DNA of 64,000 nucleotides. It comes from Alteromonas antoniana. Its GTDB lineage: Bacteria > Pseudomonadota > Gammaproteobacteria > Enterobacterales > Alteromonadaceae. The DNA lies in the NCBI RefSeq assembly GCF_019249295.1, contig NZ_JAESDH010000013.1:1-64000 (forward strand), in the 5' to 3' direction. Each line of letters starts with the position of its first letter. The stretch's first letter is position 1. The notes beneath the pieces were generated by a model that saw only the letters and a list, made by a program, of their open reading frames with translations, was not told the DNA's origin and did not search any database. Shown here piece by piece: positions 7,138 through 16,356 of this stretch. The position numbers and the translations under genes are program-made.

Positions 7138-9929
7138 TATTCCTCCATCGTCGGACGATAACGCACTGACGTCAGCTTACCTAAGTTCGCCAGGATCAGC
7201 AGTGTCGCCCCTACTACAGTTAAGTACACCCCAAGGTCGAAAATGAGCGCGCTTGTCAGCTCGATTTCGCCAATCAGCGGAATGTCGAAATAATCAAACC
7301 AGCTTGTCAAAAAGGGTCTGTCGAAGAACCAGCTGCCAACCCCTGTGACTGCAGCTATCAGTATGCCCCAAGCGATCAGAGACTGATAATCGACTTTCAG
7401 GCGGGGTTTTATCCAGTCAACGCCATGGGCGACGTACTGCTGGATGAGTGCTACCGAGGTAATCAGTCCGGCGATAAACCCGCCTCCTGGCATATTGTGA
7501 CCGCGCAGGAAGATATAAAACGACACCAGCAATGCCAGCGGCAACAGGCTCTGAGAAATCATGATCAGAATAGGAGGATGAACGTCTTTAGACCATGGCA
7601 GGCCATTCTCATCGGCATTGGTCATAGACAACCTGATACCGGCAAGCAATTTGAATATCCCGATGGCGGCAATACCCAGCACCAGAATTTCACCCAAAGT
7701 ATCCAGCCCCCGGAAATCCACCAGAATGACGTTAACCGCGTTGGTACCGCCACCGCCGGTTTTACTGTTTGCAATAAAGTAATCAGAAATACTGTCCAGT
7801 GGCTGTGTGATAAACGCGTAGTTGACGGTGGCCACGATGCCGCCAATAGCAGCCGCTATGGCTAAGTCCCTGACAACCCGTGATGGGGCCGACTCTATCA
7901 GGGTTTTCTGCGGCAGGAAGTACAGCGCCAGCATCAGCAGAATCACGGTAACCACCTCTACTGCCAGCTGGGTAAGTGCCAGGTCGGGGGCAGAGAAACG
8001 GGCGAATGCCACTGACACAACCAGTCCGACAACCGACAGTAATATAAGAGAAAACATCCGTTTACGGTGAAATATCACGGTACCAATGGCACTGAGGCAC
8101 AGGATGATACCGGCAACAATTTCTACCCCGGTTACGGGCTGGTCAGGCGGGATCACTGTGGAGATCTCAAGATCTATCAGCGGCACTGTTGTCAGTACAA
8201 TAGTGAACAGGAGCAGTAACGCCATATAGCGCTGCAGAGAACCATTATCGATATATTCCTGCACGCGTGTGGCACCGGCAGTGATACGCTGTATTACCCC
8301 TTCAAAGACCAACTTGGCATCAGATTCGCGGAATTGAAACTGGAACCGGTACACTTCATTGCGGTAGAAATACACGATCAAGCCACCCACGATGGCAATG
8401 ACACTCATCAGTAACGGCAGGTTAAAGCCATGCCAGACAGACAAACTGTAATAGGGCAGGTTACCCACGATAACCACCGAGGCAGCCGAAGCAAGCAAAT
8501 CACCCACCATAAATGAAGGGAATATCCCGACCAACAGACACAGCGCTGCGAGGATCTCGATGGGCACTTTCATATAGCGTGGTGGCTCGTGCGGAGTCTT
8601 TGGCAGATCTTCAGGTTCGCCACCAAAAAAGACATCGTGAACAAAGCGAAGTGAGTAAGCCACTGCAAAAATCCCGCCCAGTGTTGCCAGTACCGGGATC
8701 ATCCAAGACAAATAGCCCAGCGTTTCCTGATGCAGCGACTCTGCGAAAAACATTTCTTTAGAAAGGAAGCCATTGAAAAGCGGCACCCCGGCCATGGATG
8801 CTGAGGCTATCATTGCCAGCGTCGCGGTGTGTGGCAGATAAGGCCACAAGCCAGAGAGCTTGCGCATGTCGCGAGTTCCCGTTTCATGGTCCACTACCCC
8901 TGCAGCCATAAACAGCGAGGCTTTGAAGATGGCGTGGTTCATGATGTGGAACAGCGCGGCAACGGTAGCCAACTTGGTATCCAGCCCTAGCAGCAACACG
9001 ATAAGCCCCAGATGGCTCACGGTTGAATAGGCCAGCAACCCCTTCAAGTCGTGTTTGAACATGGCCACATAAGCGCCCATAACCAGCGTGATTAACCCTG
9101 CTGTTGTCACAATGAGGAACCACATACTGGTACCGGCCAGAACCGGATAGAAGCGCGCCAGCAGAAATATCCCTGCTTTTACCATAGTGGCAGAGTGTAA
9201 GTAAGCACTTACTGGTGTTGGTGCCGCCATGGCGTGGGGTAACCAGAAGTGAAAAGGAAACTGCGCAGATTTTGTGAATGCGCCCAGTAATACCAGTGTC
9301 AGCGCGATAGGATAAAGCGCGTGGTCACGGATAGTATCGCCACTGGCGAGGATCACACCCAGATCGTAGCTGCCCACAATATCTGAGATGAGCAGCAGGC
9401 CAGCAAGCAGCGCCAGTCCCCCGGCACCGGTTACCGTCAGCGCCATGCGCGCGCCTTTACGCGATTCGGTTTTTGATGCCCAGAAGCTAATCAGCAAAAA
9501 TGAGCTGATACTGGTCAGCTCCCAGGCCATCCACAGCTGCAACACGTTGTTGGCAAGCACGATAGAAAGCATGGCTGACATAAACAGCATCAGATAGGCA
9601 AAGAAACGTCCTACGGCTTCGCGTTCAGACAGGTAATAGCGTGCGTAGATGATAATCAGCAGGCCTATACCAAGGATCAGCAGAGAGAACATGAGGGCCA
9701 GTCCGTCCAGACGCATCGATAAATCAAGTCCTACGGACGGTATCCATGAGAGGCGCTCAACAACGGTAATGCCATCCAGTACCGTAGGAGTCAGACTGAT
9801 CACGTAGGTCAGGGCGACCGCAGGGGCAATCATAGTGCAAATGGTGACCGCTGTGCGTCCAAACCTTTCGGTCAACAACGGTACCAGCACACCACCAAGC
9901 ATGATCGCCGTTATCCAAAATAAACTCAT
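7137..9929 (-). CDS. mnhAB: Mrp/Mnh cation:proton antiporter, fused subunits A and B
   Basis: This codes for 930 residues. Residues 1 to about 500 form the MrpA antiporter-like unit with the conserved helix-5 glutamate ([15 protein letters not shown]) and the lysine helix ([27 protein letters not shown]). Residues 600-770 form the C-terminal MrpA extension resembling NuoJ/DUF4040 ([24 protein letters not shown]). Residues 785-930 carry the MrpB-type domain, seen as [16 protein letters not shown] and B are separate in Bacillus-type operons; the fused form, as in rhizobial PhaAB, is common in proteobacteria. An SD-like GAGGT precedes the ATG at 9929, the first gene of the operon, and the 9930-10186 leader holds its promoter. 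The complex gives Na+ tolerance and pH homeostasis, in keeping with a marine host. Confidence 0.95.
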   Translation of the reverse strand: MSLFWITAIMLGGVLVPLLTERFGRTAVTICTMIAPAVALTYVISLTPTVLDGITVVERLSWIPSVGLDLSMRLDGLALMFSLLILGIGLLIIIYARYYLSEREAVGRFFAYLMLFMSAMLSIVLANNVLQLWMAWELTSISSFLLISFWASKTESRKGARMALTVTGAGGLALLAGLLLISDIVGSYDLGVILASGDTIRDHALYPIALTLVLLGAFTKSAQFPFHFWLPHAMAAPTPVSAYLHSATMVKAGIFLLARFYPVLAGTSMWFLIVTTAGLITLVMGAYVAMFKHDLKGLLAYSTVSHLGLIVLLLGLDTKLATVAALFHIMNHAIFKASLFMAAGVVDHETGTRDMRKLSGLWPYLPHTATLAMIASASMAGVPLFNGFLSKEMFFAESLHQETLGYLSWMIPVLATLGGIFAVAYSLRFVHDVFFGGEPEDLPKTPHEPPRYMKVPIEILAALCLLVGIFPSFMVGDLLASAASVVIVGNLPYYSLSVWHGFNLPLLMSVIAIVGGLIVYFYRNEVYRFQFQFRESDAKLVFEGVIQRITAGATRVQEYIDNGSLQRYMALLLLFTIVLTTVPLIDLEISTVIPPDQPVTGVEIVAGIILCLSAIGTVIFHRKRMFSLILLSVVGLVVSVAFARFSAPDLALTQLAVEVVTVILLMLALYFLPQKTLIESAPSRVVRDLAIAAAIGGIVATVNYAFITQPLDSISDYFIANSKTGGGGTNAVNVILVDFRGLDTLGEILVLGIAAIGIFKLLAGIRLSMTNADENGLPWSKDVHPPILIMISQSLLPLALLVSFYIFLRGHNMPGGGFIAGLITSVALIQQYVAHGVDWIKPRLKVDYQSLIAWGILIAAVTGVGSWFFDRPFLTSWFDYFDIPLIGEIELTSALIFDLGVYLTVVGATLLILANLGKLTSVRYRPTMEE

Positions 9930-10186
9930 GGTTACCTCATGCTCCCGTCTGTTCTTCTCTTATGTTGCGCGTGTAAAGCGAATTGAATTATCGTTTCTGC
10001 CGGTATTAAACGTTGCAGATTGTAGATCGGGTTATTATTGCTGACGCATGATAGCAGTATAGACATTACTTTTTTGAAATTTAAGAGGAATCTAACCGAT
10101 AAGTCGTTATGAGGTGCCGGCGGTAAGAAGGAGTTTGAGGTTTTTGCGAGTGGATAGCAGATGCGCAGCGCACGCTCCGGTGAAGA

Positions 10187-10426
10187 TCAAAAGGAATACC
10201 TCGCGAACAGGCTAATAGCGTCTGAATCTGAGTATTTTGTGTATTCTGTGCCGAAAGAGAACGTGTCCAGCTTGTAGCGTGCGCCCAGATGATAAGCCTT
10301 CTGGTCAGATCCTTCACTCCACATTTGCCACTCCAGGCCACCGTATAATTTGATATTGTCATTTAGCTGGTGGAAGACGTAGCTGCTAATGCCGCGGTAG
10401 TTAGCATGCTGTGGCTCAGATACCGG
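10187..10426 (-). pseudogene. Porin C-terminal remnant
   Basis: A minus-strand frame from just after a TAG (10427-10429) to TGA at 10187-10189 encodes about 79 residues that read like the last four or five strands of an outer-membrane porin: GISSYVFHQLNDNIKLYGGLEW, AYHLGARYKL, FSFGTEYTKYS and a terminal ISLFARYSF ending in Phe, the signal recognised by the Bam machinery. There is no start codon, signal peptide or upstream barrel; the sequence further upstream (10430-10661) is non-coding in all frames as far as I can see. It is therefore a decayed gene end. It lies between the Mrp operon promoter region and the carboxylesterase. Homology to a specific porin family is inferred from strand pattern only. 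Confidence 0.6.
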
Positions 10427-10661
10427 CTATGATACGTTTTTTACATGCCAAAGCCGGCTCCATTGATAAACCGGGGACGGTGACATTACCGGTTTATTTA
10501 AAACCTTCACACCGCTTTCAGGCTAATTCAATTTACTGAACTGCAAAGCTGTGCAATGGTATTTACAGCACGCGGTAATGTAAGCGATGCCGCCTTTCGG
10601 CTACTAACTGAATCACGCAGCAGTGCTGCATCTGCAAAGTCTTGGAAAAGGAAGTGTTCTG

Positions 10662-12284
10662 ATGAAATATCCCCTCTTGCTGTTATCGCTGGGCTCGCTG
10701 TTGTTGCTTACTGCCTGTAGCCAGCAGGACACCGCGTCTGACGCACAGGCACTTGCGCCCAGAGCGGCCACGGCAACAGGAATTGTTGAGGGACTGAATG
10801 AAGATGGTATCAGCGTATATAAAGGGATCCCTTACGCCAGGCCGCCAGTTGGCGACCTGCGCTGGCGCTCACCGCAGGAGGTTGACAGCTGGGAGGGAGT
10901 AAAAACAACCAAAGACTTCGGCAATGACTGTATGCAAAAGCCATTTGCAGGCGATGCTGCACCGCTGGGTGAAGAGCCCGCTGAAGACTGTTTATACATG
11001 AACGTCTGGGCACCTGCACAGTCGGCAGACTTGCAGGATAAGCGCCCGGTTGTGGTGTGGATCCATGGTGGCGGGTTTGTGAACGGCGGCGCCTCTCCGG
11101 CAACCTATTCCGGCGAACAGTTTGCACGTGCGGGCGTGATTTTTGCCAGCTTCAACTACCGCCTGGGGCGGCTTGGCTTTTTTGCGCATCCTGCGTTAAC
11201 CGAAGCCAGTGAAGGTCCGCTGGGTAACTACGGATTTGAAGACCAGATAGCCGCGATGCAGTGGGTACAAAATAATATCGCGGCTTTTGGCGGCGATCCG
11301 CAAAATATCACCGTCATCGGCGAGTCTGCGGGTGGCGCGTCTGTGTTCAATTTATTAACCACGCCAGCTGCACGCGGGCTGTTTCAAAGGGCTGTGGTGA
11401 TGTCAGGCGGTGGCCGGGGACTGATGCGGGCGCGATCCATATTTGATACTGAAAATGGCACACCATCGGCCGAACAGATTGGAGTAAATTTCGCGCAGAA
11501 GCACGGCATTGAAGGTACCGGGCCAGAGGCACTCGCGCAGCTTCGTGAGCTGCCTGCAGAGGCTATTGTTGATGGCTTTAATTTGTCGACACTGTTCCAG
11601 CCACCACAAGATCCGCCAACGTATCCTGGCGCGCCCTTACTGGATGGCGAGATAGTCAGGGGTCATACCGAGGCACTGGTAAAAGCGGGTGACGTTGCCA
11701 ATGTCACACTGATGATAGGAACGACGAGTCAGGATCTGGGCTATGCATCGTATCAGGATAAAGACGCGCTGTTTGCCAGCTTTGGCGAATATGCCGCCGA
11801 TGCGCAGAATGCTTACGATCCCGGTGGTGATAAGCCAATGGACGCAGTGGCTGTTGCCGTCGGACAGGACAGAGCGATGCAGGAGCCGGCCAGGTTTGTC
11901 GCCCAGCAGATGACAGCACAGGGGCAAAAGGTGTATCTGTATCGCTATAATTATGTGGCCGAGTCAGTGCGAAACGGGCAGGGCACGCCGCATGCTGCGG
12001 AAATTCCGTTTTTCTTTGATACAGCAGACATCAAATACCCTGATGCCACCGAACAGGATAATGCCGCAGCTGAGCTGGTTTTCTCTTACATGGTTAGCTT
12101 TGCCAAAGATGGCAACCCGAACCTGCCACGATACCCGCAGTGGCATCCTTATGACAACGAGCAACATAACATTATGATCTTCAATATGGATGCTACCGCC
12201 GAAGAGGTAAGCGACCCCTGGGCTGACAGATTAGATGCCGTGCAGCGAGCGCACGAGTCGGTATTAATGCCGGGACAAGATTAA
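10662..12284 (+). CDS. Lipoprotein carboxylesterase (type B, alpha/beta hydrolase)
   Basis: The start at 10662 is chosen because GGAAG lies upstream and because a lipoprotein signal follows at once: MKYPLLLLSLGSLLLLTAC with the lipobox Cys at residue 19 and Ser at +2, predicting outer-membrane anchoring. The mature 520 residues are a type B carboxylesterase with oxyanion block IHGGGF (residues 134-139), nucleophile Ser222 in GESAGG, and a probable catalytic His in GTPHAAEIPFFFD. EDCLYMNVW at about 108-116 is the second family signature. The length of 540 residues is normal. Next to an endoxylanase, a role removing acyl groups (acetyl, feruloyl or similar) from xylan is likely but is inference; type B esterases have broad specificity. 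It stands in its own transcription unit ahead of GH10. Confidence 0.9.
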   Translation: MKYPLLLLSLGSLLLLTACSQQDTASDAQALAPRAATATGIVEGLNEDGISVYKGIPYARPPVGDLRWRSPQEVDSWEGVKTTKDFGNDCMQKPFAGDAAPLGEEPAEDCLYMNVWAPAQSADLQDKRPVVVWIHGGGFVNGGASPATYSGEQFARAGVIFASFNYRLGRLGFFAHPALTEASEGPLGNYGFEDQIAAMQWVQNNIAAFGGDPQNITVIGESAGGASVFNLLTTPAARGLFQRAVVMSGGGRGLMRARSIFDTENGTPSAEQIGVNFAQKHGIEGTGPEALAQLRELPAEAIVDGFNLSTLFQPPQDPPTYPGAPLLDGEIVRGHTEALVKAGDVANVTLMIGTTSQDLGYASYQDKDALFASFGEYAADAQNAYDPGGDKPMDAVAVAVGQDRAMQEPARFVAQQMTAQGQKVYLYRYNYVAESVRNGQGTPHAAEIPFFFDTADIKYPDATEQDNAAAELVFSYMVSFAKDGNPNLPRYPQWHPYDNEQHNIMIFNMDATAEEVSDPWADRLDAVQRAHESVLMPGQD

Positions 12285-12298
12285 GCGGCTGCAATCAG

Positions 12299-12600
12299 CC
12301 TGATGCCGCTCTGCGGCTCAGGCATTGTGCTCACGGTTTGTCATCATTCTCAGGGACATTAGCGGACGTTGCGAAATCGGTCTGATGCCCTTCTGCGGCT
12401 CTGATATCTCTACCGGTTTTATCTTCACTCTTTGGTCCGTTAGCGAACCTGATGACATTTCGCGGAACTGGTATTTTCCCTCCGGGCATTTGGTGTCACC
12501 TTTTGGGTTGCTAGCGAGCGCTTCAACATGAGCCTGAAGCCGCTCTGCAATTCAGGCATTATCCTCAGCTATTATCATCTTTCGGGCCACTACCAAGTGC
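12299..12600. repeat. Array of four decayed imperfect repeats
   Basis: The gap between the esterase and GH10 (12285-12741) contains four related units of about 65-70 bases, starting near 12299, 12381, 12448 and 12532. Each begins with a version of CCTGATGCCGCTCTGCGGCT followed by a C-rich or CAGGCATT segment and ends with a version of TCGGGNCNNTAGCGA. The first unit's head is itself a hairpin (CCTGA...TCAGG enclosing GCCG/CGGC). Copies have diverged by substitutions and small indels. No open reading frame is supported. The rest of the gap holds only the GH10 leader. Confidence 0.55.
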
Positions 12601-12687
12601 CGTAAATGTCATAGGCGAGCTGGCTAAGAAACCATTGGTGTGTTCGCAAACGGTATAACCACTTTTAGTAAATCGCATTCAAGATCC

Positions 12688-12697
12688 CGTAATTACG
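12688..12697. promoter_or_regulatory. Candidate operator palindrome upstream of GH10
   Basis: A perfect 10-base palindrome, CGTAATTACG, lies 44 bases before the xylanase start. The same GTAATT/AATTAC words flank a spacer in the xylB-xylR control region. It could be part of a regulator site for the xylan genes, but the motif is short and nothing proves binding. Confidence 0.25.
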
Positions 12698-12741
12698 CTC
12701 CTTTAAAAAGTTACATAGGCTGTTTGCCAAAGGAGAAAATT

Positions 12742-13854
12742 ATGAAGAAATCGCTTAGTCTGCTCTTTGGCGCGCTGTGCACATTTTCAGCTGGTGCACA
12801 GGGTCTGAAAGACGTTTATCAGGATGCTTTTCTGATTGGCACTATTGCCAGCAACCAGCAATTAATGAAGCCAGACGCCGATACCAGTGCGCTGTTTCAG
12901 CGTGAATTTAATGTATTGACCGCAGAGAATGACATGAAGTGGCAGCGCATCTATCCGTCGCCGCAGGGCTACAATTTTGCCGCCGCCGATGCGCTCATGC
13001 AGCAGGCAGAAGACTGCCAGTGCCAGGTAGTGGGGCACACACTTATCTGGCATCAGCAAACCCCCGACTGGGTATTTGAGGATGATGCTGGCAACCCGGT
13101 TAGCCGTGAAGTACTGCTTGGCCGGATGCAGTCACATATCAATACGCTGATGACGCGTTACCAAGACGATGTGTACGGGTGGGATGTGGTCAACGAGGCG
13201 CTGAATGAAGACGGCACGCTGCGGGAGTCGCGCTGGCGTGAGATTATCGGCGATGATTACATTGCTCAGGCGTTTCGTTTCGCTACCGAGGCCAATCCAA
13301 ATGCCGAGCTTTATTACAACGATTATAACCTGAACGCGCCAGCCAAGCGTGACGGGGCGGTGCGCCTGGTTAAGTCGTTGCTGGCACAGGGTGTGAAAGT
13401 CAGTGGTATCGGAATGCAGGCACATTATATGCTGCGTTCTCCTGCGATATCGCAGATAGAAGAATCGATTACTGCCTTCGCGTCGCTGGGTGTGAAAGTA
13501 ATGATAACCGAGCTGGATATCTCGGTGCTGCCCTTTCCGAAACAGGCGGCCATAGGTGCGGAAATCAGTGAGACAGCGGCGTTTGCTGAAGCATTAAACC
13601 CGTACGCCGATGGGCTGCCCACCGATGTACAGGATGCACTGGCAACGCGCTACCGTGAGCTTTTTGCGCTGTTTTATAAGCACCGCGATGACATCAGCCG
13701 GGTGACGTTCTGGGGAACACACGATGGTACCAGCTGGAAGAATAACTGGCCGGTGCGCGGACGCACCGACTATCCGTTATTGATCGACCGGCAGGGACAA
13801 CCTAAGCCTGCTTACGAGGCCGTCGCAACCTTGCCTGCATCCATTGCGCAATAA
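12742..13854 (+). CDS. Secreted endo-1,4-beta-xylanase, GH10
   Basis: AAGGAG lies 6 bases before the ATG at 12742, and a signal peptide follows (MKKSLSLLFGALCTFSAGAQ), so the protein is exported. The 370 residues cover a single GH10 (beta/alpha)8 barrel. The acid/base Glu152 is in GWDVVNEAL and the nucleophile Glu257 in MITELDI; AENDMKW at about 61-67 and VGHTLIWHQQTPDW at 97-110 are the substrate-binding signatures. There is no carbohydrate-binding module. It cleaves internal xylan linkages to oligosaccharides that the TonB receptors nearby could import. Its last 43 bases overlap, on the opposite strand, the end of the halogenase-like gene. The catalytic assignment is firm. Confidence 0.97.
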   Translation: MKKSLSLLFGALCTFSAGAQGLKDVYQDAFLIGTIASNQQLMKPDADTSALFQREFNVLTAENDMKWQRIYPSPQGYNFAAADALMQQAEDCQCQVVGHTLIWHQQTPDWVFEDDAGNPVSREVLLGRMQSHINTLMTRYQDDVYGWDVVNEALNEDGTLRESRWREIIGDDYIAQAFRFATEANPNAELYYNDYNLNAPAKRDGAVRLVKSLLAQGVKVSGIGMQAHYMLRSPAISQIEESITAFASLGVKVMITELDISVLPFPKQAAIGAEISETAAFAEALNPYADGLPTDVQDALATRYRELFALFYKHRDDISRVTFWGTHDGTSWKNNWPVRGRTDYPLLIDRQGQPKPAYEAVATLPASIAQ

Positions 13855-15314
13855 CGCTGAATAAAGGACTCGTGAGTGGGAAGCTGACTGACTGCGTTAG
13901 TGACCCGCTCGCGTTGCTGTCGCATCGACTGCATTAACTGAGTATCGGAGAGCATCGTGGCGGCAGGATGATAACTTGTCGGTGTTACGCCCTGACCCAG
14001 CATGACCTGGGTCCAGGAATCTACCCTGAACAGTTCGTTTTGCTTTTGGAAGGCGTGCGCCTGTTCTTTGAACAACGTGATGCGCTCGGCCAGTGATTCC
14101 GGCACGTCCATGTCTTTGCAGTGCTTCCAGAACGGACTGTCTTCGCGCTCGGTGACATGATAATGCAAAATGATAAAGTCGCGGATCCGCTCAAGCTCAA
14201 GCTGAGTCTGCTCGTTATATTCATTAATTAACGCCTGATCATGACCGGAATGCGGAAACAACTGCATAAACCGCGTGATCCCCATTATCACCAGGTGAAT
14301 GCTGGTGGACTCCAGAGGTTCAACAAAACCGCTGGCAAGCCCCAGAGCAAGACAGTTCCGATTCCACGCTTTTTTACGTCGCCCGGTTTGAAAGCGCAGC
14401 GTTCTCGGTGTGGTTAACGGCTCGCCTTTTACGTTTTTCAGTAACGTGCGCTCGGCTTCTTCATCGCTCATATACTTGCTTGAATATACCAGCCCGTTTC
14501 CTACCCGATGTTGCAGAGGAATTTCCCATTGCCAGCCAGCGTGATGAGCCGCTGAACGCGTATACGGCACTGCCGGCCCTACCGCACTGGTTTGTACCGC
14601 ACAGGCGCTGTCGCACATCAGCCACTGCGACCAGTCCTCAAATCCGGTATTCAGGGTGTCTTCAATCAGCAGACCTTTGAAGCCGGTACAGTCGATGAAA
14701 AAGTCGCCTTCAATCACTTCACCACTTTTAAGATGAAGTGCCTGAATATCGCCATTATCGTGCTGTGCCACGCGGTCTATAACACCTTCAGTGCGCGTTA
14801 CGCCCAGTGAACTGCAGAAACGCTTAAGAAACTCAACGTAATCTCCGGCATCCAGGTGATAGGCGTACTGAATGTTGCTTTGTGGTGAGGTCGCGAATTT
14901 GTGCTGTTTAGCCGCTTCCAGCTCAAAACAGTAATCGCCGTACTCGCTCTCCAGTCCTCTGGCTTTTGCGCTTAAGTAAAAATGCACGAATTCGGCCAGC
15001 CAGCTTTGTTGTCCGGTCACGCCAAATGAATGGATGTATTTTTCGCCGACATGCCCCCAGTTTTCAAACTGAATGCCCAGCTTGAACGTGGCCGCCGTGG
15101 CGCGCATGAAGGCCTGCTCGTCAATTTGCAGCAGCTTGTGAAAAGTACGTAGCGGCGGAATGGTTGCTTCGCCCACGCCAATGGTACCAATGGTTTCAGA
15201 CTCTATCAGACTGACGTTGACCAGCGGGCCCATTTTGCGTGCCAGCGCTGCTGCGGCAATCCAGCCCGCAGTGCCCCCGCCGGCGATAACAATTTTTTTC
15301 GGATGCGTAGTCAT
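13812..15314 (-). CDS. Flavin-dependent tryptophan halogenase-like protein 1
   Basis: This codes for 500 residues of the PrnA/RebH superfamily. The FAD-binding GGGTAGW is at residues 12-18, GVGEATIP at 46-53, and the catalytic Lys (PrnA Lys79) corresponds to Lys78 in TFKLGIQF. The halogenase-specific WQWEIP is at 261-266 and the catalytic Glu is Glu335 in PLESTSIH. All residues needed for hypohalous-acid chemistry are kept, so it is probably catalytic. Its substrate is unknown; halogenase-like genes linked to TonB receptors are frequent in Caulobacter, Xanthomonas and Alteromonas. It is the last gene of the SapC-cupin-halogenase operon, starting 7 bases after the cupin stop. An NAD(P)H flavin reductase partner is not in the window. 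Confidence 0.92.
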   Translation of the reverse strand: MTTHPKKIVIAGGGTAGWIAAAALARKMGPLVNVSLIESETIGTIGVGEATIPPLRTFHKLLQIDEQAFMRATAATFKLGIQFENWGHVGEKYIHSFGVTGQQSWLAEFVHFYLSAKARGLESEYGDYCFELEAAKQHKFATSPQSNIQYAYHLDAGDYVEFLKRFCSSLGVTRTEGVIDRVAQHDNGDIQALHLKSGEVIEGDFFIDCTGFKGLLIEDTLNTGFEDWSQWLMCDSACAVQTSAVGPAVPYTRSAAHHAGWQWEIPLQHRVGNGLVYSSKYMSDEEAERTLLKNVKGEPLTTPRTLRFQTGRRKKAWNRNCLALGLASGFVEPLESTSIHLVIMGITRFMQLFPHSGHDQALINEYNEQTQLELERIRDFIILHYHVTEREDSPFWKHCKDMDVPESLAERITLFKEQAHAFQKQNELFRVDSWTQVMLGQGVTPTSYHPAATMLSDTQLMQSMRQQRERVTNAVSQLPTHESFIQRYCAMDAGKVATAS

Positions 15315-15321
15315 AATACTG

Positions 15322-16356
15322 CTACTTATTCAGTTGATTAATGATTAGCGCCCGCAAACGGCGGGCCTTTAACTCGTCGAGCTCGCCCAACATGCCTTTG
15401 CCAGCATCCGGGATGTGCCCGGCAGGCATGTCGGCATCGCCAAACACGTAATAATCGAACAGCGCCTTAAACGCCGCTTTTTCTCTTTCCGGTCTGTCAC
15501 GAATTGCCAGCATGGCGTGAAAAAGAGACGTCATGCCATTGCCAAGGTATGTCGGTGCCTGCGACCACCAGTAGTTCACCAGAATGTTAAAGTCGCTGAG
15601 CCCCTCAACCTGATGCCACCACATGCTGGGAATAAAAATACCATCACCGGGTTCAAGTTCGGCAATCTGGGCGTGCTTCATCGCTTCTTCAAAGCGCGGA
15701 AAACGGGCCAGGTCAGGGTTGTGAAAATCTACCATACTGATCACCTGTCCACCTGGTGTACGTTCAACCGGGCCTGGGTACAGGTTTGCGATTTGCTCCG
15801 GAGGCAATACCACCACACGGCGGCGTCCGGAAACACAGCAGGCGATATTCTCCATATTATCAAAATGGCACGAGGCCAGAGACCGGTTACCCACCCAAAG
15901 GCTAACCAGCGGGTCGTACTTCGCGTCGGGGATAAGCTGTGGCGTCTCGGAAAATTCTACTTCCGCTTTCATCCCCGGAAAAAATTTATCCAGCGGCGCT
16001 GACGCCATATACAGCGACAAATCATCAGGCGCTGTTACCAGTTCATCCAGAAAGCCGTCGACTTTTTCAAGCACGCTCTCATAGTTAAGCGCCGCTGCAT
16101 TCTCACTGTAAAAATAGCGGCCCTGAATACTGGATGAGGCGCGATAAATCATAGACGGCCGGCCATTATAAAATGGCTTCAGATAGTTTGCTGCCGCAGC
16201 AGAACTATCCTGTGCATGATGAGTAAGTGCCCAGTGTTTCGCAATGCCACGCAAAACCAAAGGCCTGGCGTTTTCCGCAAGGGTACTAACTGAAGGTGCA
16301 TCAGCCGCGGCGATGTCTTCCACCGGCGTGCTGATACCCGCAATGCTACCCGGCAT
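15322..16356 (-). CDS. Cupin-like JmjC-type (Cupin_8) protein
   Basis: The start at 16356 (MPGSIAG) is preferred because an AGGAAC precedes it; a longer frame would run further into sapC, which it already overlaps by 11 bases. The roughly 344 residues have the Cupin_8/JmjC metal site: CHFDNMENIACCVSG gives the His-x-Asp pair and IFIPSMWWHQVEGL gives the distal His. Such proteins are usually Fe(II)/2-oxoglutarate-dependent hydroxylases or demethylases. GRRRVVVLPPEQIANLYPGP between them is typical of this subfamily. No signal peptide is present, so it acts in the cytoplasm. In operon with SapC and the halogenase-like protein it probably modifies the same, unknown, substrate. Confidence 0.88.
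   Translation of the reverse strand: MPGSIAGISTPVEDIAAADAPSVSTLAENARPLVLRGIAKHWALTHHAQDSSAAAANYLKPFYNGRPSMIYRASSSIQGRYFYSENAAALNYESVLEKVDGFLDELVTAPDDLSLYMASAPLDKFFPGMKAEVEFSETPQLIPDAKYDPLVSLWVGNRSLASCHFDNMENIACCVSGRRRVVVLPPEQIANLYPGPVERTPGGQVISMVDFHNPDLARFPRFEEAMKHAQIAELEPGDGIFIPSMWWHQVEGLSDFNILVNYWWSQAPTYLGNGMTSLFHAMLAIRDRPEREKAAFKALFDYYVFGDADMPAGHIPDAGKGMLGELDELKARRLRALIINQLNK

Noticed and set aside
10081-10362. 93-codon minus-strand frame
   Set aside because: The adjacent frame encodes the porin-like strands ending in Phe; this one is its shadow.
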